A stretch of DNA of 64,000 bases from Breznakia pachnodae. Its GTDB lineage: Bacteria > Bacillota_I > Bacilli_A > Erysipelotrichales > Erysipelotrichaceae. The notes under the pieces are model-generated. The model ran no database searches. It saw only the letters and a list, made by a program, of their open reading frames with translations, and was not told the DNA's origin. The stretch lies in NCBI RefSeq assembly GCF_030814225.1, contig NZ_JAUSUR010000005.1, forward strand, positions 248,001-312,000, in the 5' to 3' direction. Each line of letters opens with the position of its first letter. The stretch's first letter is position 1. Position numbers and translations under genes: made by a program. Below are positions 34,201-43,204 of the stretch, in pieces.

Positions 34201-34490
34201 ATGGAAGAGAGTCATCATACATAGCAGCTAGCTCGTAATAACAGAACAAAAGTTCTTTAATCGTTTAATTTCATCACACACTTAATCTGGTATAAACATT
34301 AATTGACTAGAATTCATTTCTATTCCCTCTAATTTATAGTTTCTTTCACTCATTTCAACACCATCATAAAGGCGCTAGCATAACACTAGCGCCTTATGTC
34401 ACCCTTTCATGACATAGTGTAATATTGATTCTAAATTACTACAGTCTATTTTCTAAAGTGTCATTGACATAGAGTAGACACTTTAATCTA
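34201..34490 (-). mobile_element. Probable decayed insertion-sequence end
   Basis: The stretch 33997-34551 has no intact gene. It contains a strong hairpin (AAGGCGCTAG/CTAGCGCCTT, 34369-34395) and a second inverted repeat (AAAGTGTC/GACACTTT, 34455-34484). Near-direct repeats of TCAT(T)GACATAG(T/A)GTA occur at about 34407 and 34462. On the minus strand a GAGGG site precedes an ATG near 34316 that reads MNSSQLMFIPD, stop, then 17 further residues in the same frame (ending NFCSVITS), stop. This looks like an IS terminus with a broken start of its transposase; I cannot name the IS family. Confidence 0.4.
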
Positions 34491-34551
34491 ATTATTCATG
34501 TATATTTTTTCAAACAATTAAATAATATTCTATTATTCTAATAATTCTATA

Positions 34552-35457
34552 TTAAGTTTCTGTATAAGAAAATCTAGTAATGGCCATTATTATGTTAGAT
34601 ATCCAGTTCAATAAATGGAAATTTAATTGTTCTAAGAAAGAATCCATATTGTAATCTTTAGGAGTAAAGTTATTTTGACCTTCCCCTATTTTCATATGAA
34701 AATATCTATTTCTTGTTGTGATAAAGAAATCTAATATATTAATAAATTTTATTTTCATAGCATTCCCATCGATCTCATAACTACTTTCTCTGAATATTTG
34801 GCTACATTGAGTCGAAAAAGACTCTAGATTTTCTATTTTATCTAACGATATATCAAAAGGATAGTCCATAATATTTTCATCTTCAATCAGTGTCTTAAGA
34901 AATGTTTTAAAAAATTTTAATTCTCCTTGTGAATCACAATTAAAAAAACCATGTAATTGCTTATATGTCCCTTTATAATTCTTTGACTTTGCTGCATACA
35001 CTAACGGAAAGCAATAAGATATATACTCCAAACATCTATATAAATTTGCGAAACCTGCAATAGGTGATTTAACATTACTGAACATAAATGTGGTTAGTTC
35101 TAATAGTACATGTTCAAATACATTATGGTTTTTTCTATTTCCATTAAGATAATTATTAAAAAACTGAGGATTATTTTTCAAATCATTTGAATCGTAATTT
35201 TCGTCAAATATTGTACTGATATTTTTATAATTAAATGTATAATATTTTTTACTATAAGGCAACTCAAAATAATTAATATTTTGTATTATTTGATTTCCTT
35301 TTGAATCGTTTACTCTTACCCCTCCTGCAAGCAATCGTAATAAAATTGCTTCAACTGTAGCTGTCTCATCATCTACTCTAATATTTATAGGAAGATTTGA
35401 CTCAAATGATTGATACAAGCTTGAGTACTTATATATTCCAAGATTATAGGAAGTCAT
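34552..35457 (-). CDS. Putative HEPN-type protein paired with a DGQHR-like protein
   Basis: A 301-residue mostly helical protein with no known family assigned by me. Near residues 247-253 it has 'TRNRYFHMK', which fits the R-N-x3-H motif of HEPN ribonucleases; the surrounding helices ('KIKFINILDFFITTRNRY') are consistent. HEPN proteins commonly act as RNA-cutting toxins in anti-phage and toxin-antitoxin systems. GGAGA precedes the ATG. The gene starts 4 bases after the stop of the DGQHR-like gene, so both are made from one transcript. The region is bordered by IS debris, a sign of horizontal acquisition. The toxin role is inference. Confidence 0.55.
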   Translation of the reverse strand: MTSYNLGIYKYSSLYQSFESNLPINIRVDDETATVEAILLRLLAGGVRVNDSKGNQIIQNINYFELPYSKKYYTFNYKNISTIFDENYDSNDLKNNPQFFNNYLNGNRKNHNVFEHVLLELTTFMFSNVKSPIAGFANLYRCLEYISYCFPLVYAAKSKNYKGTYKQLHGFFNCDSQGELKFFKTFLKTLIEDENIMDYPFDISLDKIENLESFSTQCSQIFRESSYEIDGNAMKIKFINILDFFITTRNRYFHMKIGEGQNNFTPKDYNMDSFLEQLNFHLLNWISNIIMAITRFSYTET

Positions 35458-35461
35458 AAGA

Positions 35462-36487
35462 TTAAATCTCCATTGAAATTATATCTAGTAATTGATTGCT
35501 TGTTATTCTTGATAATTTTCTATAGTTTTCAAAATAATACTTCACCATTTTTCTTCTTGCTAATCCTAGTTTTATTTTAGATACATCAATAGAGCTAAAT
35601 GCGTTTTCAAAAATTTTTAAATTATTTTCCAAATCAACAATGTTTTCTTTTTTTAAGAAATCAAAAGAAGTAGACATTGCAGCAGAAAATCCTATAAAGT
35701 TATTGGCTATCAGAAACCAATTTTTTAAATCTTCTCTTTGAAAACATTTTTTTATAAATTCTATTACATCATAAAATTGACTATCTCGTTCTGTAATATT
35801 TGAATCCATTATTTGATCAGTTAGTAATTCATCCATTTTAGAAGAAATTATTTTTTGATTATCTATATTTATGGAATTACTAATATATGCTATGTATGCC
35901 TTTATTATATTATCTTTATTAATAACATCCTCATCTTTTTTTCGGTTTGATTTTGCGTCTTTTTCGGTTATTGGTAAAATAGATAATTTTTCAAAGTCAA
36001 ATATATTACGTGCTAGAACTTCTATTTGATGTCTTGCACTCATTGGCTTTTGTCCATTATTTAATGTTATCATTCTATACAATAATTTATCCATGGAATC
36101 ACAAATAAGTAAATTGAAATATAGTGGATGATTTGGATTTATACCATCTTTGCTTTCTTTAGCTCTTTGTAAAGTATGTAATCTTTGTATTCCATCCAAC
36201 ACAAATCCATCCTTCATTTTCTCAATAATGGTTTCTTCATTATAATTCTTACCCATATACTCATCTTCCGTTTCGTGTATAGCAAGTGTCAAAAAAGGCA
36301 TAATACAACCTCTAGATATATCTTCTTCTAATCTTTCGTAAAATGACTTTCTTAATGGATTTCTTTGAAAATCAAGTTTGTCAATTAATGGGACTAAATT
36401 ATCAATTGCAAATTGGTAATTTGTAACTATCACTAAATAACTACTATTAATAACACTATCTCTAGATTTATGTAATATTTTGAACAT
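35462..36487 (-). CDS. DGQHR-like (DndB/ParB-type) protein
   Basis: A 341-residue cytoplasmic protein. Residues 95-110 read 'FVLDGIQRLHTLQRAK', a form of the D-G-Q-H-R motif (here DGIQR, 98-102) that defines DGQHR/DndB-like and some ParB-like proteins. 'LNNGQKPMSARHQIEVL' follows, also typical of this fold. The C-terminal part is helical. DGQHR proteins occur in phosphorothioation and other defence loci, where they bind DNA or regulate partner nucleases. AAAGGGA precedes ATG 36487. It is co-transcribed with the HEPN-like gene. Confidence 0.65.
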   Translation of the reverse strand: MFKILHKSRDSVINSSYLVIVTNYQFAIDNLVPLIDKLDFQRNPLRKSFYERLEEDISRGCIMPFLTLAIHETEDEYMGKNYNEETIIEKMKDGFVLDGIQRLHTLQRAKESKDGINPNHPLYFNLLICDSMDKLLYRMITLNNGQKPMSARHQIEVLARNIFDFEKLSILPITEKDAKSNRKKDEDVINKDNIIKAYIAYISNSINIDNQKIISSKMDELLTDQIMDSNITERDSQFYDVIEFIKKCFQREDLKNWFLIANNFIGFSAAMSTSFDFLKKENIVDLENNLKIFENAFSSIDVSKIKLGLARRKMVKYYFENYRKLSRITSNQLLDIISMEI

Positions 36488-36651
36488 ATATATATATCCC
36501 TTTCTAAATTATATTAATATCAAATGAACCTATATGATTCTTTCTAAATTTTATTATATCATTAAATACTAAAATTGTATTAATAAAAGTTATCATTGCA
36601 TATTAAAATCACAGCTAGTATCAATAAACATATGTAAACGTTGCAGTAGAA

Positions 36652-36840
36652 TTAATCATATCGTTTCTCAAACTTATTATTGATTTCAGCTTGTGCTACA
36701 CTGAATGCCTTATGAATTCGAGTTAAAATCGCCTATTGTAGCCCATCATGTAATCACAAACGAATTGTTCAAGCGATTCTTCATTAGGGGACTGCTGCTC
36801 TTTTCGTTTTGTGTTTCTTTTGAGTTGGTTATTCAATCAC
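36652..36840 (-). pseudogene. C-terminal remnant of an IS256-family (mutator) transposase
   Basis: Two overlapping minus-strand frames join to a typical IS256 C terminus. 'NNQLKRNTKRKEQ', then 'PNEESLEQFVCDYMMGYNRR' read down to about 36726; then 'TRIHKAFSVAQAEINNKFEK' and 'RYD' end at the stop at 36652. A frameshift near 36725 breaks the protein, and the N-terminal two-thirds are missing. It fills most of the gap 36488-36846; the remainder (36488-36651) is AT-rich, with only a weak TATAAT near 36513. Confidence 0.75.
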
Positions 36841-36846
36841 TCAATA

Positions 36847-39800
36847 CTAAAAAGATAACTTAGACTTCACAATTTCAAGACTCTTATGTTTAGATTCATC
36901 CAAAGCAAAACTTTCAACAATTTCCTTCATAGTTTCAGCACTCCAATAAATCTTTAAGTTTTTCTTCGCACGTGTAATTGCTGTATAAAATATACCATGT
37001 GTGATTTTTTCAGAGTTGCTGCTAGGAATAATTATCTTCACTGAATCATATTCTAAACCTTGAGCTTTATGGATTGAAACAGCATATGCAAGTTGAAAAG
37101 GAATAATTGATTGAATTCTAGAATTTTGTGTATCTTCCTCGACATCACTACTATCATAAGCATAAACTGTGAATCTAATTCTCGTCGAATTATCTCCAAT
37201 AACATCCACAAAACCTATTCCCTCCTTTTTGCACTCTACTTCAGTTAAGATTCTGTCAATATCTATAGTAAAAGTTATACTTTTTTCTAACTTATCAATT
37301 TCTATTATCCTACCTTTCAAATTATTATATAAAAGCGTGAACCGTTTTGTACCATTGAAAAGAATTGGATCGCCAACTTTATAACTCCACTCTTGCCAGA
37401 TTACTTCATTTTCTTTATTTGCATTTTGGAAATAACTATTAATATTGTTCAGACCGAATTTCCCATCATAATTCAGACAGAGAACAACTTCATCATCTTC
37501 AAATTTCTTAAATATATTCTTACCTATATCTTCAGAAAAAGATCCATCTATAACAAGTTTTTCAGTAATAAGATTATCTCTATTTCGCACCTCATTCCAA
37601 AGATTAATTAGTCCTTCTTCTTTAGTTCTCCAAGTACTTAATAATTCTACATTGGAACCTTTTGTTTTAATAATATCTTTTGCATAGTAAAACCAATTAC
37701 CAAAGTCGATTGCTTCAATTTGATATATATCTCCTGCAAGAACTAAAAATGTATTAGGGTCTAATTTTTCAAGAAACGATAACATCGTTCTATTGTCAAT
37801 GGTGCTACATTCATCAATAAAAACAATATCATACTGAGGTAAAGATACCTTTTTCGTAAAACTATCAAGACTTATAAAATCAGCTAATGGTCCTGGATTA
37901 TTTATTCGTCTTTTAAGATTTTGTAAAGCTGTGTGAGTTTTTGTGAGAAAGAGTTTTCTACTTTCAGACATAAGATTTGAAATATAATCAATAAGTGTGG
38001 TTTTCCCTGTTCCAGCTGCACCATAAATCAAAAGAACCTTCGAATCTACAAAAACATTTCTAAGAGCTTGTTCTTTCAAATTGTCAGTGAAGCTAATACT
38101 ACTTTTTTCTATATAATTTTTATTAAACGCCCGTTGTCCTTTGTTACTCTTGTACGATAAATCCAAAAGTTTATCCAATATATTAATGGTAGTTTTTTCA
38201 TATGAATCTATATAAACATACCCACCCTCTTTAATTATTTGATAGCCCTGCCTAGACTCCCAGGAATCTAAACTAGAGTTATATTTACAAATTTTCTCCT
38301 CACTTGCAATTGAATTCATTTCAAAATAGATTTCACCAGTTTCCTTTATTGCATTTTTAAGTGTAATGTATGGATTTACAGTTTCAATAATGTCATTATC
38401 TGAAACGCTAATGATTTGATTTAGTATATTAGACTCCGTAGATTTTCTACCAGCCAAATTCGACAAGAATGGATTCCTCTCAAAAGGATAACATCTAGTA
38501 GAAATATAAGGCTGGCCATGTAGATGCTTTGGGTTAAAATTGTTTGGCATCACATCGTCCAATGTATCTTCTCTCAGACTCAGAAGTAGATATCTAATTA
38601 TATTATGCCCTAATAACTTAGAAGTTTTTGAGTAATTTTTCTCTAGAGTTAATAACACTTCTTGAAAAAGAGAAGTATTAGTATCATTATAAATTTTTTC
38701 GATAAGTGATAGAAATTTCGTAGATTGTAAATCAATCAATTCTAGCAAATTAATACCTGTTTTAGTAAGAAAAATCATTAAAGAAGAATACTCCTTATGG
38801 TTCGAAGTAAGTTTAATAGGAGTCTGTACTATTTTTGATAATTTATTTAGACTTGTGGGATTAATGGATACAATCCAATCTGTAATTACCATTATTTTTG
38901 AATTAACTCCCCAAAGATTGATTGTAGCGTTTAAATAACATATTTTTATAGAATAATCAGATATAATATTAATTTTAGTATATGCAGTAATTCTATTATA
39001 CTTGGTTGCATATCCATCAGATAGTTGTAATGTAACCTCAAAATATCTCTCTTTTCCGACGAAAAATGGAACCTTTTTTTGAACATAATATCTTGAAATA
39101 CAAAGCGGTCCTGTTCTAATTCCCACGGAATTGACTGCTTCAGCAACTGTTTCAAAATACTGTTGATCAATTTTATCAAGTTCTAATGGAAACTTTTCTA
39201 AATTATCTAAAACACTGATAGAATATTTTTCATAAAGAAATTTTCTGATTCCCCAAAGAAAATCATAATACTTAAGCATTAATCGCTCTGATTGTCCATC
39301 ATCCGGAATTCGATTACCAACATATTTAAGAGATTTAAAAAATACTGTGAAATTCTTGGTATCAATATTTAAAATCGCCTGCTCCCAAGCTAGTTGTATA
39401 TTTACTCTATCAACACCATCTATTAATGCATCATAGACTAGAGTAGAAAGACAAAGATCATATAGTCTATTTAATATTCTCTTAGATACATTATCCCTAG
39501 TATCATTAAGTATAGTCATTCTATCAATACTTTCAGTAATCTGCTCATTACATGTCTCAATAATTTTAATAATATCAGGTTTACTATATTTTCTGTCATC
39601 TAATCGCTTTATAAATGAATGATGATTAATAATTTTATCGATTTTACAACAAAATTCCTCAATACCTTTATTAGTATTAATTATTTCTTCATTAGAAGAA
39701 AAGTCTATTGTCATACTGTTGTTTTCATAATTTATTGAATTTACAAAGTCTACTGACATATACTTCCAAAATACCCTTTCCTCACCTCTCTTGTCTGGAT

Positions 39801-40155
39801 TAAGTACTAGAAAAAGTATACCTGGATCTAGAGTAATATTACTATATATATAAGCAGGAAATGCCAAGCTTTTCAAAGAGTATTTAACTACTCCATTATT
39901 TTCTTGATAAACATGCGTTCCTTTAATTTGAACAATAAAGTTTTGTCTTGGACGCCTTGAAATTTTAGGATTAGTAACAAACTCAAAAACGCCATCAGTA
40001 TTAGGCCATTTATCGTTGTGAGAGAACGCTGCATTTATTTTACCTCCGGATCGTAAAACCGTTTGTAAATAAGTAACAGCTGATCTGTCTTCATCTGAAC
40101 TTTCAGAATGTGTCTTTATGTGCTTTTCAATATTTTCTATATCTTGATTCACCAT
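36847..40155 (-). CDS. DUF4365 nuclease-like domain fused to an SF1 (RecD/UvrD-like) helicase
   Basis: A 1102-residue protein. Residues ~20-190 match DUF4365: 'SSDEDRSAVTYLQ', 'NTDGVFEF', 'NFIVQIKGTHVY'; an Asp followed by Q-x-K fits a PD-(D/E)XK-type nuclease site. A long helical middle (~200-650) has no family I recognise. From ~700 an SF1 helicase follows: Walker A 'IYGAAGTGKTTLIDYI' (~700-715), Walker B 'IVFIDECSTI' (~775), and late motifs 'AYAVSIHKAQGLEYDSV' and 'FYTAITRAKKNL' (~1015-1060). GGGGGA precedes ATG 40155. It stands alone between an IS remnant and guaA. Likely a single-gene defence nuclease-helicase (inference). Confidence 0.7.
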   Translation of the reverse strand: MVNQDIENIEKHIKTHSESSDEDRSAVTYLQTVLRSGGKINAAFSHNDKWPNTDGVFEFVTNPKISRRPRQNFIVQIKGTHVYQENNGVVKYSLKSLAFPAYIYSNITLDPGILFLVLNPDKRGEERVFWKYMSVDFVNSINYENNSMTIDFSSNEEIINTNKGIEEFCCKIDKIINHHSFIKRLDDRKYSKPDIIKIIETCNEQITESIDRMTILNDTRDNVSKRILNRLYDLCLSTLVYDALIDGVDRVNIQLAWEQAILNIDTKNFTVFFKSLKYVGNRIPDDGQSERLMLKYYDFLWGIRKFLYEKYSISVLDNLEKFPLELDKIDQQYFETVAEAVNSVGIRTGPLCISRYYVQKKVPFFVGKERYFEVTLQLSDGYATKYNRITAYTKINIISDYSIKICYLNATINLWGVNSKIMVITDWIVSINPTSLNKLSKIVQTPIKLTSNHKEYSSLMIFLTKTGINLLELIDLQSTKFLSLIEKIYNDTNTSLFQEVLLTLEKNYSKTSKLLGHNIIRYLLLSLREDTLDDVMPNNFNPKHLHGQPYISTRCYPFERNPFLSNLAGRKSTESNILNQIISVSDNDIIETVNPYITLKNAIKETGEIYFEMNSIASEEKICKYNSSLDSWESRQGYQIIKEGGYVYIDSYEKTTINILDKLLDLSYKSNKGQRAFNKNYIEKSSISFTDNLKEQALRNVFVDSKVLLIYGAAGTGKTTLIDYISNLMSESRKLFLTKTHTALQNLKRRINNPGPLADFISLDSFTKKVSLPQYDIVFIDECSTIDNRTMLSFLEKLDPNTFLVLAGDIYQIEAIDFGNWFYYAKDIIKTKGSNVELLSTWRTKEEGLINLWNEVRNRDNLITEKLVIDGSFSEDIGKNIFKKFEDDEVVLCLNYDGKFGLNNINSYFQNANKENEVIWQEWSYKVGDPILFNGTKRFTLLYNNLKGRIIEIDKLEKSITFTIDIDRILTEVECKKEGIGFVDVIGDNSTRIRFTVYAYDSSDVEEDTQNSRIQSIIPFQLAYAVSIHKAQGLEYDSVKIIIPSSNSEKITHGIFYTAITRAKKNLKIYWSAETMKEIVESFALDESKHKSLEIVKSKLSF

Positions 40156-40411
40156 ATCAATTCCCCCTTCACTTACAAAGTATAACTCTACTTAGATAAT
40201 ACTTGACTCAGAATACCTTTATTCTCGAACAAATATTGAAACACTACTTCAATAAAATTATATCATAAACTTTCTAAACTAATTTAAAGGTTTCTCGTAT
40301 ATAATCCTCTCCTAAATTATATATGTCAAAACTACTTTTCTTGACTTGCCCTAAATTTTGTTACTATCAGGAAATATTTATCCCAAAGCAAACTTTAAGC
40401 GTTTAGCAAAT

Positions 40412-40435
40412 AAAAAAGAGCCTGTTTAGAGACTC
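40412..40435 (-). terminator. Weak terminator after guaA
   Basis: GAGTC and GGCTC (with one G-T pair) form a short stem around an 8-base loop on the minus strand, followed by TTTTTTATTTG. It lies 4 bases beyond the guaA stop codon. Confidence 0.55.
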
Positions 40436-40438
40436 ATA

Positions 40439-41980
40439 TTATTCCCACTCTATCGTTGAAGGAGGTTTACTTGTAATGTCATATACTACTCTATTTACAT
40501 GAGCAACTTCATTTACAATTCTTACAGAAATTGCATTCAATACTTCATATGGTATTTTAGCCCAATCTGATGTCATTCCATCAATTGAAGTAACTGCTCT
40601 AACTGCAACGGTATAATCATACGTTCTTTGATCCCCCATTACACCAACTGAACGAATATCCGGTAGACAAGTAAAATATTGCCAAATATCTCTTTCCAAT
40701 CCTGCTTTAGCTATTTCCTCGCGAAGAATCAAATCAGAGTCTCTTACAATTTCTAATTTTTCTTCAGTGATTTCACCAAGAACTCTAATACCTAATCCTG
40801 GGCCTGGGAATGGTTGTCTCCATACCATTGATTCAGGAAGTCCTAATTCTGTTCCTAATGCTCTAACTTCATCTTTAAATAAAGTATTTAAAGGCTCAAT
40901 AAGCTGAAATTGCATATCTTCAGGTAATCCACCAACATTATGGTGTGATTTAATTGTTTGAGCAGTCTTTGTTCCTGACTCAATTACATCTGTATATAAT
41001 GTGCCTTGCGCTAACCACTTAATATTCTCACCAGCGACAAGTTTCTTTACTTCTTCATCAAAAGTATAAACAAACTCATTACCTATAATCTTACGTTTTT
41101 GCTCAGGATCACTTATACCTTTTAGTTTAGATAAGAAGCGTTTGCTCGCATCAACCTTTGTAAGGTTGATGTTCATTTCTTTTCCAAACATCTCCATAAC
41201 ACCTTCTGCTTCACCTTTACGTAATAATCCATGATCAATAAACATACAATACAATTGATTACCAATTGCTTTATGTAGTAAAGCTGCTACTACTGAAGAA
41301 TCAACTCCACCGCTAAGTGCTAATAGAACTTTATCGTTTCCCACTTGATTTCTTATCTTTTCAACTTCAATATCAATAAAATCATGCATAGACCAGTTAT
41401 CTTTTGCTTCACAGACTTCAAATACAAAGTTTTTTAGTATATCGCTTCCATATTCTGAATGTCTTACTTCAGGATGAAATTGTAGTGTATATATTTTATT
41501 TTTAGGATTACTTGTAGCTGCGAATATACATGTTTCACTATAAGCATCTTTTTGATAGCCATCAGCCAATTCAGACACTTGATCCCCATGAGACATCCAA
41601 ACTACTTGTTTCTTAGGTAATCCTTTAAATATCAATGAATCTGTATCTATTGTAATTTCTGTTCTTCCATATTCTTTAGAATCACATGCTTTTACTTTTC
41701 CACCATTCATATAATGTGTCATTTGCATTCCATAACAAATTCCCAATATAGGAATTCCAGAATCAAATATTGTTGGATCACACTTAAATGCATCTCCATC
41801 ATAAACACTATTAGGTCCACCACTAAAGATAATCCCTTTCACGTCCCCCAATGCTCTTATTTCGCTTAATGTCATTTCATGTGAATGCAATTCACTATAA
41901 ACTCCAAGTTCACGAATTCTCCGTGCAATCAGTTGGTTATATTGACTACCAAAATCTAATACAATAATTTTATCTGCCAT
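40439..41980 (-). CDS. guaA: GMP synthase (glutamine-hydrolysing)
   Basis: A 513-residue enzyme that converts XMP, glutamine and ATP to GMP. The N-terminal glutaminase domain has 'GICYGMQ' with the catalytic Cys and 'LQFHPEV'. The synthetase domain has the PP-loop '[16 protein letters not shown]', and the C-terminal dimer domain ends in the standard 'KPPSTIEWE'. GAGGAGA precedes ATG 41980. It is a core gene lying within accessory DNA: the restriction system is 48 bases upstream and a defence helicase follows. The 3' end of guaA is a known integration site for genomic islands; no second attachment copy was seen here. Confidence 0.97.
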   Translation of the reverse strand: MADKIIVLDFGSQYNQLIARRIRELGVYSELHSHEMTLSEIRALGDVKGIIFSGGPNSVYDGDAFKCDPTIFDSGIPILGICYGMQMTHYMNGGKVKACDSKEYGRTEITIDTDSLIFKGLPKKQVVWMSHGDQVSELADGYQKDAYSETCIFAATSNPKNKIYTLQFHPEVRHSEYGSDILKNFVFEVCEAKDNWSMHDFIDIEVEKIRNQVGNDKVLLALSGGVDSSVVAALLHKAIGNQLYCMFIDHGLLRKGEAEGVMEMFGKEMNINLTKVDASKRFLSKLKGISDPEQKRKIIGNEFVYTFDEEVKKLVAGENIKWLAQGTLYTDVIESGTKTAQTIKSHHNVGGLPEDMQFQLIEPLNTLFKDEVRALGTELGLPESMVWRQPFPGPGLGIRVLGEITEEKLEIVRDSDLILREEIAKAGLERDIWQYFTCLPDIRSVGVMGDQRTYDYTVAVRAVTSIDGMTSDWAKIPYEVLNAISVRIVNEVAHVNRVVYDITSKPPSTIEWE

Positions 41981-42028
41981 AAGTTCTCCTCTACATATAC
42001 ATGTTATTAATTTCTATAAATCTTTTTT

Positions 42029-43204
42029 CTATAACTTTTCTTCTACTATTCTACACATTTCGTAAGTAAAAAAATTATTACCTAATTGATAGTTTGTAAC
42101 TAAATACCTCAAATCAACAAAAAATCCGAATATTTTTTCGTGCGGAATTTCTCCATCTGTATTTCTCCAATCTGCCTGTGCATAGCCAAAATAAGAAAAG
42201 AGATCAACTTCATTGTTATTAGGTAAAATAAAAATATTTCTTACTTCACTAATATTAAGATTATTCATTAAAAAGTCACCATAAGTAATTTGCTTTTGAA
42301 TTGATTGACTACCTGGTAAATATCTTGTATCACTATTTATACCATATTGATATAATTTTGCATCAATTAAATAAATTATATCTTTCTTTTTTAGAATTGT
42401 ATCTGGCATCAATGGATTAGCTTGAACTTCTTTTTCATCTAATAAGACCCATTTCGATCTAGGTTGATATATTTTTTTATCATAAATATTCCCGAACATT
42501 ACATCAACCATTCTTTCAAATACATAATAATAATTTGTTATGCCAAAAACAAAATTTGAATTTCTTAAATTATCATTATCAATATTAGATAAAATTTTTA
42601 TCATATGTCCAAATCTAATTCTTTTTTCATCATCAAATGTTTTACTTCTCTCTTGCTCAAGCAAGTAAATCATTTCTTCAATACTTAGATACACATCTGT
42701 ATCTAGCTTAAACATTTCTCCATACAGCCAACCTATTCTACTACAACTAATATTCACGCAGAAACTATATATTTGTGTAATAGTATTAGAAGTGAGAGAC
42801 CGATACGATGTACATAGTTTAGTATAGAAAAACTGATTATTCGATATCATGGGTTGTTGTTTTAAAGTCTTCTTCCAATTAACTGTCCCATTATTGTAAT
42901 CATTTTTTCTCTCTATACTAAAATATAAACCATTTGATAAGAAATCTGACAGAATCCAAATAAAGGACTCTATGGGCCACACTTCTCCAATATTGCTAGA
43001 ATTACTGATATTTCCAGGTACTTGTGTTTTTGCTAAGTTGATAGACTTTAGAAAGTTTATTAACCCCTCTTTGTCATTTTGTAGTGGATTTTCTTTCAAT
43101 CTATAAAGCCATGGAACATAAACATCAATTGATTTTTTCTTGATTCTTAATCCAACAAAATTATTTGATTCCTTTACTCTTATAATATTAACTTCAGTTA
43201 TCAT
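42029..43204 (-). CDS. LlaJI-type restriction endonuclease subunit (R2, McrC-like role)
   Basis: About 391 residues from ATG 43204; a TTG at 43219 is possible. It overlaps the stop of the McrB-like gene by 11 bases. In the C-terminal half 'PLMPDTILKKKDIIYLIDAK' gives the PD-x(n)-(D/E)xK nuclease site (near residues 265-287). Composition and order fit the LlaJI family, in which this protein is the nuclease partner of a McrB-type GTPase/ATPase. The N-terminal half ('VYVPWLYRLKEN', 'WPIESFIWILSDFLSNG') likely binds the motor subunit. Last gene of a four-gene restriction-modification operon. Confidence 0.8.
   Translation of the reverse strand: MITEVNIIRVKESNNFVGLRIKKKSIDVYVPWLYRLKENPLQNDKEGLINFLKSINLAKTQVPGNISNSSNIGEVWPIESFIWILSDFLSNGLYFSIERKNDYNNGTVNWKKTLKQQPMISNNQFFYTKLCTSYRSLTSNTITQIYSFCVNISCSRIGWLYGEMFKLDTDVYLSIEEMIYLLEQERSKTFDDEKRIRFGHMIKILSNIDNDNLRNSNFVFGITNYYYVFERMVDVMFGNIYDKKIYQPRSKWVLLDEKEVQANPLMPDTILKKKDIIYLIDAKLYQYGINSDTRYLPGSQSIQKQITYGDFLMNNLNISEVRNIFILPNNNEVDLFSYFGYAQADWRNTDGEIPHEKIFGFFVDLRYLVTNYQLGNNFFTYEMCRIVEEKL

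Noticed and set aside
40439..40470. The guaA 3' end as an active attachment site.
   Set aside because: No direct repeat of the guaA end and no integrase gene were found within the window; only the general knowledge of this hotspot remains.
41981..42028. A purine riboswitch before guaA.
   Set aside because: Only 48 bases separate guaA from the upstream gene, too short for an aptamer, and no matching core is visible.
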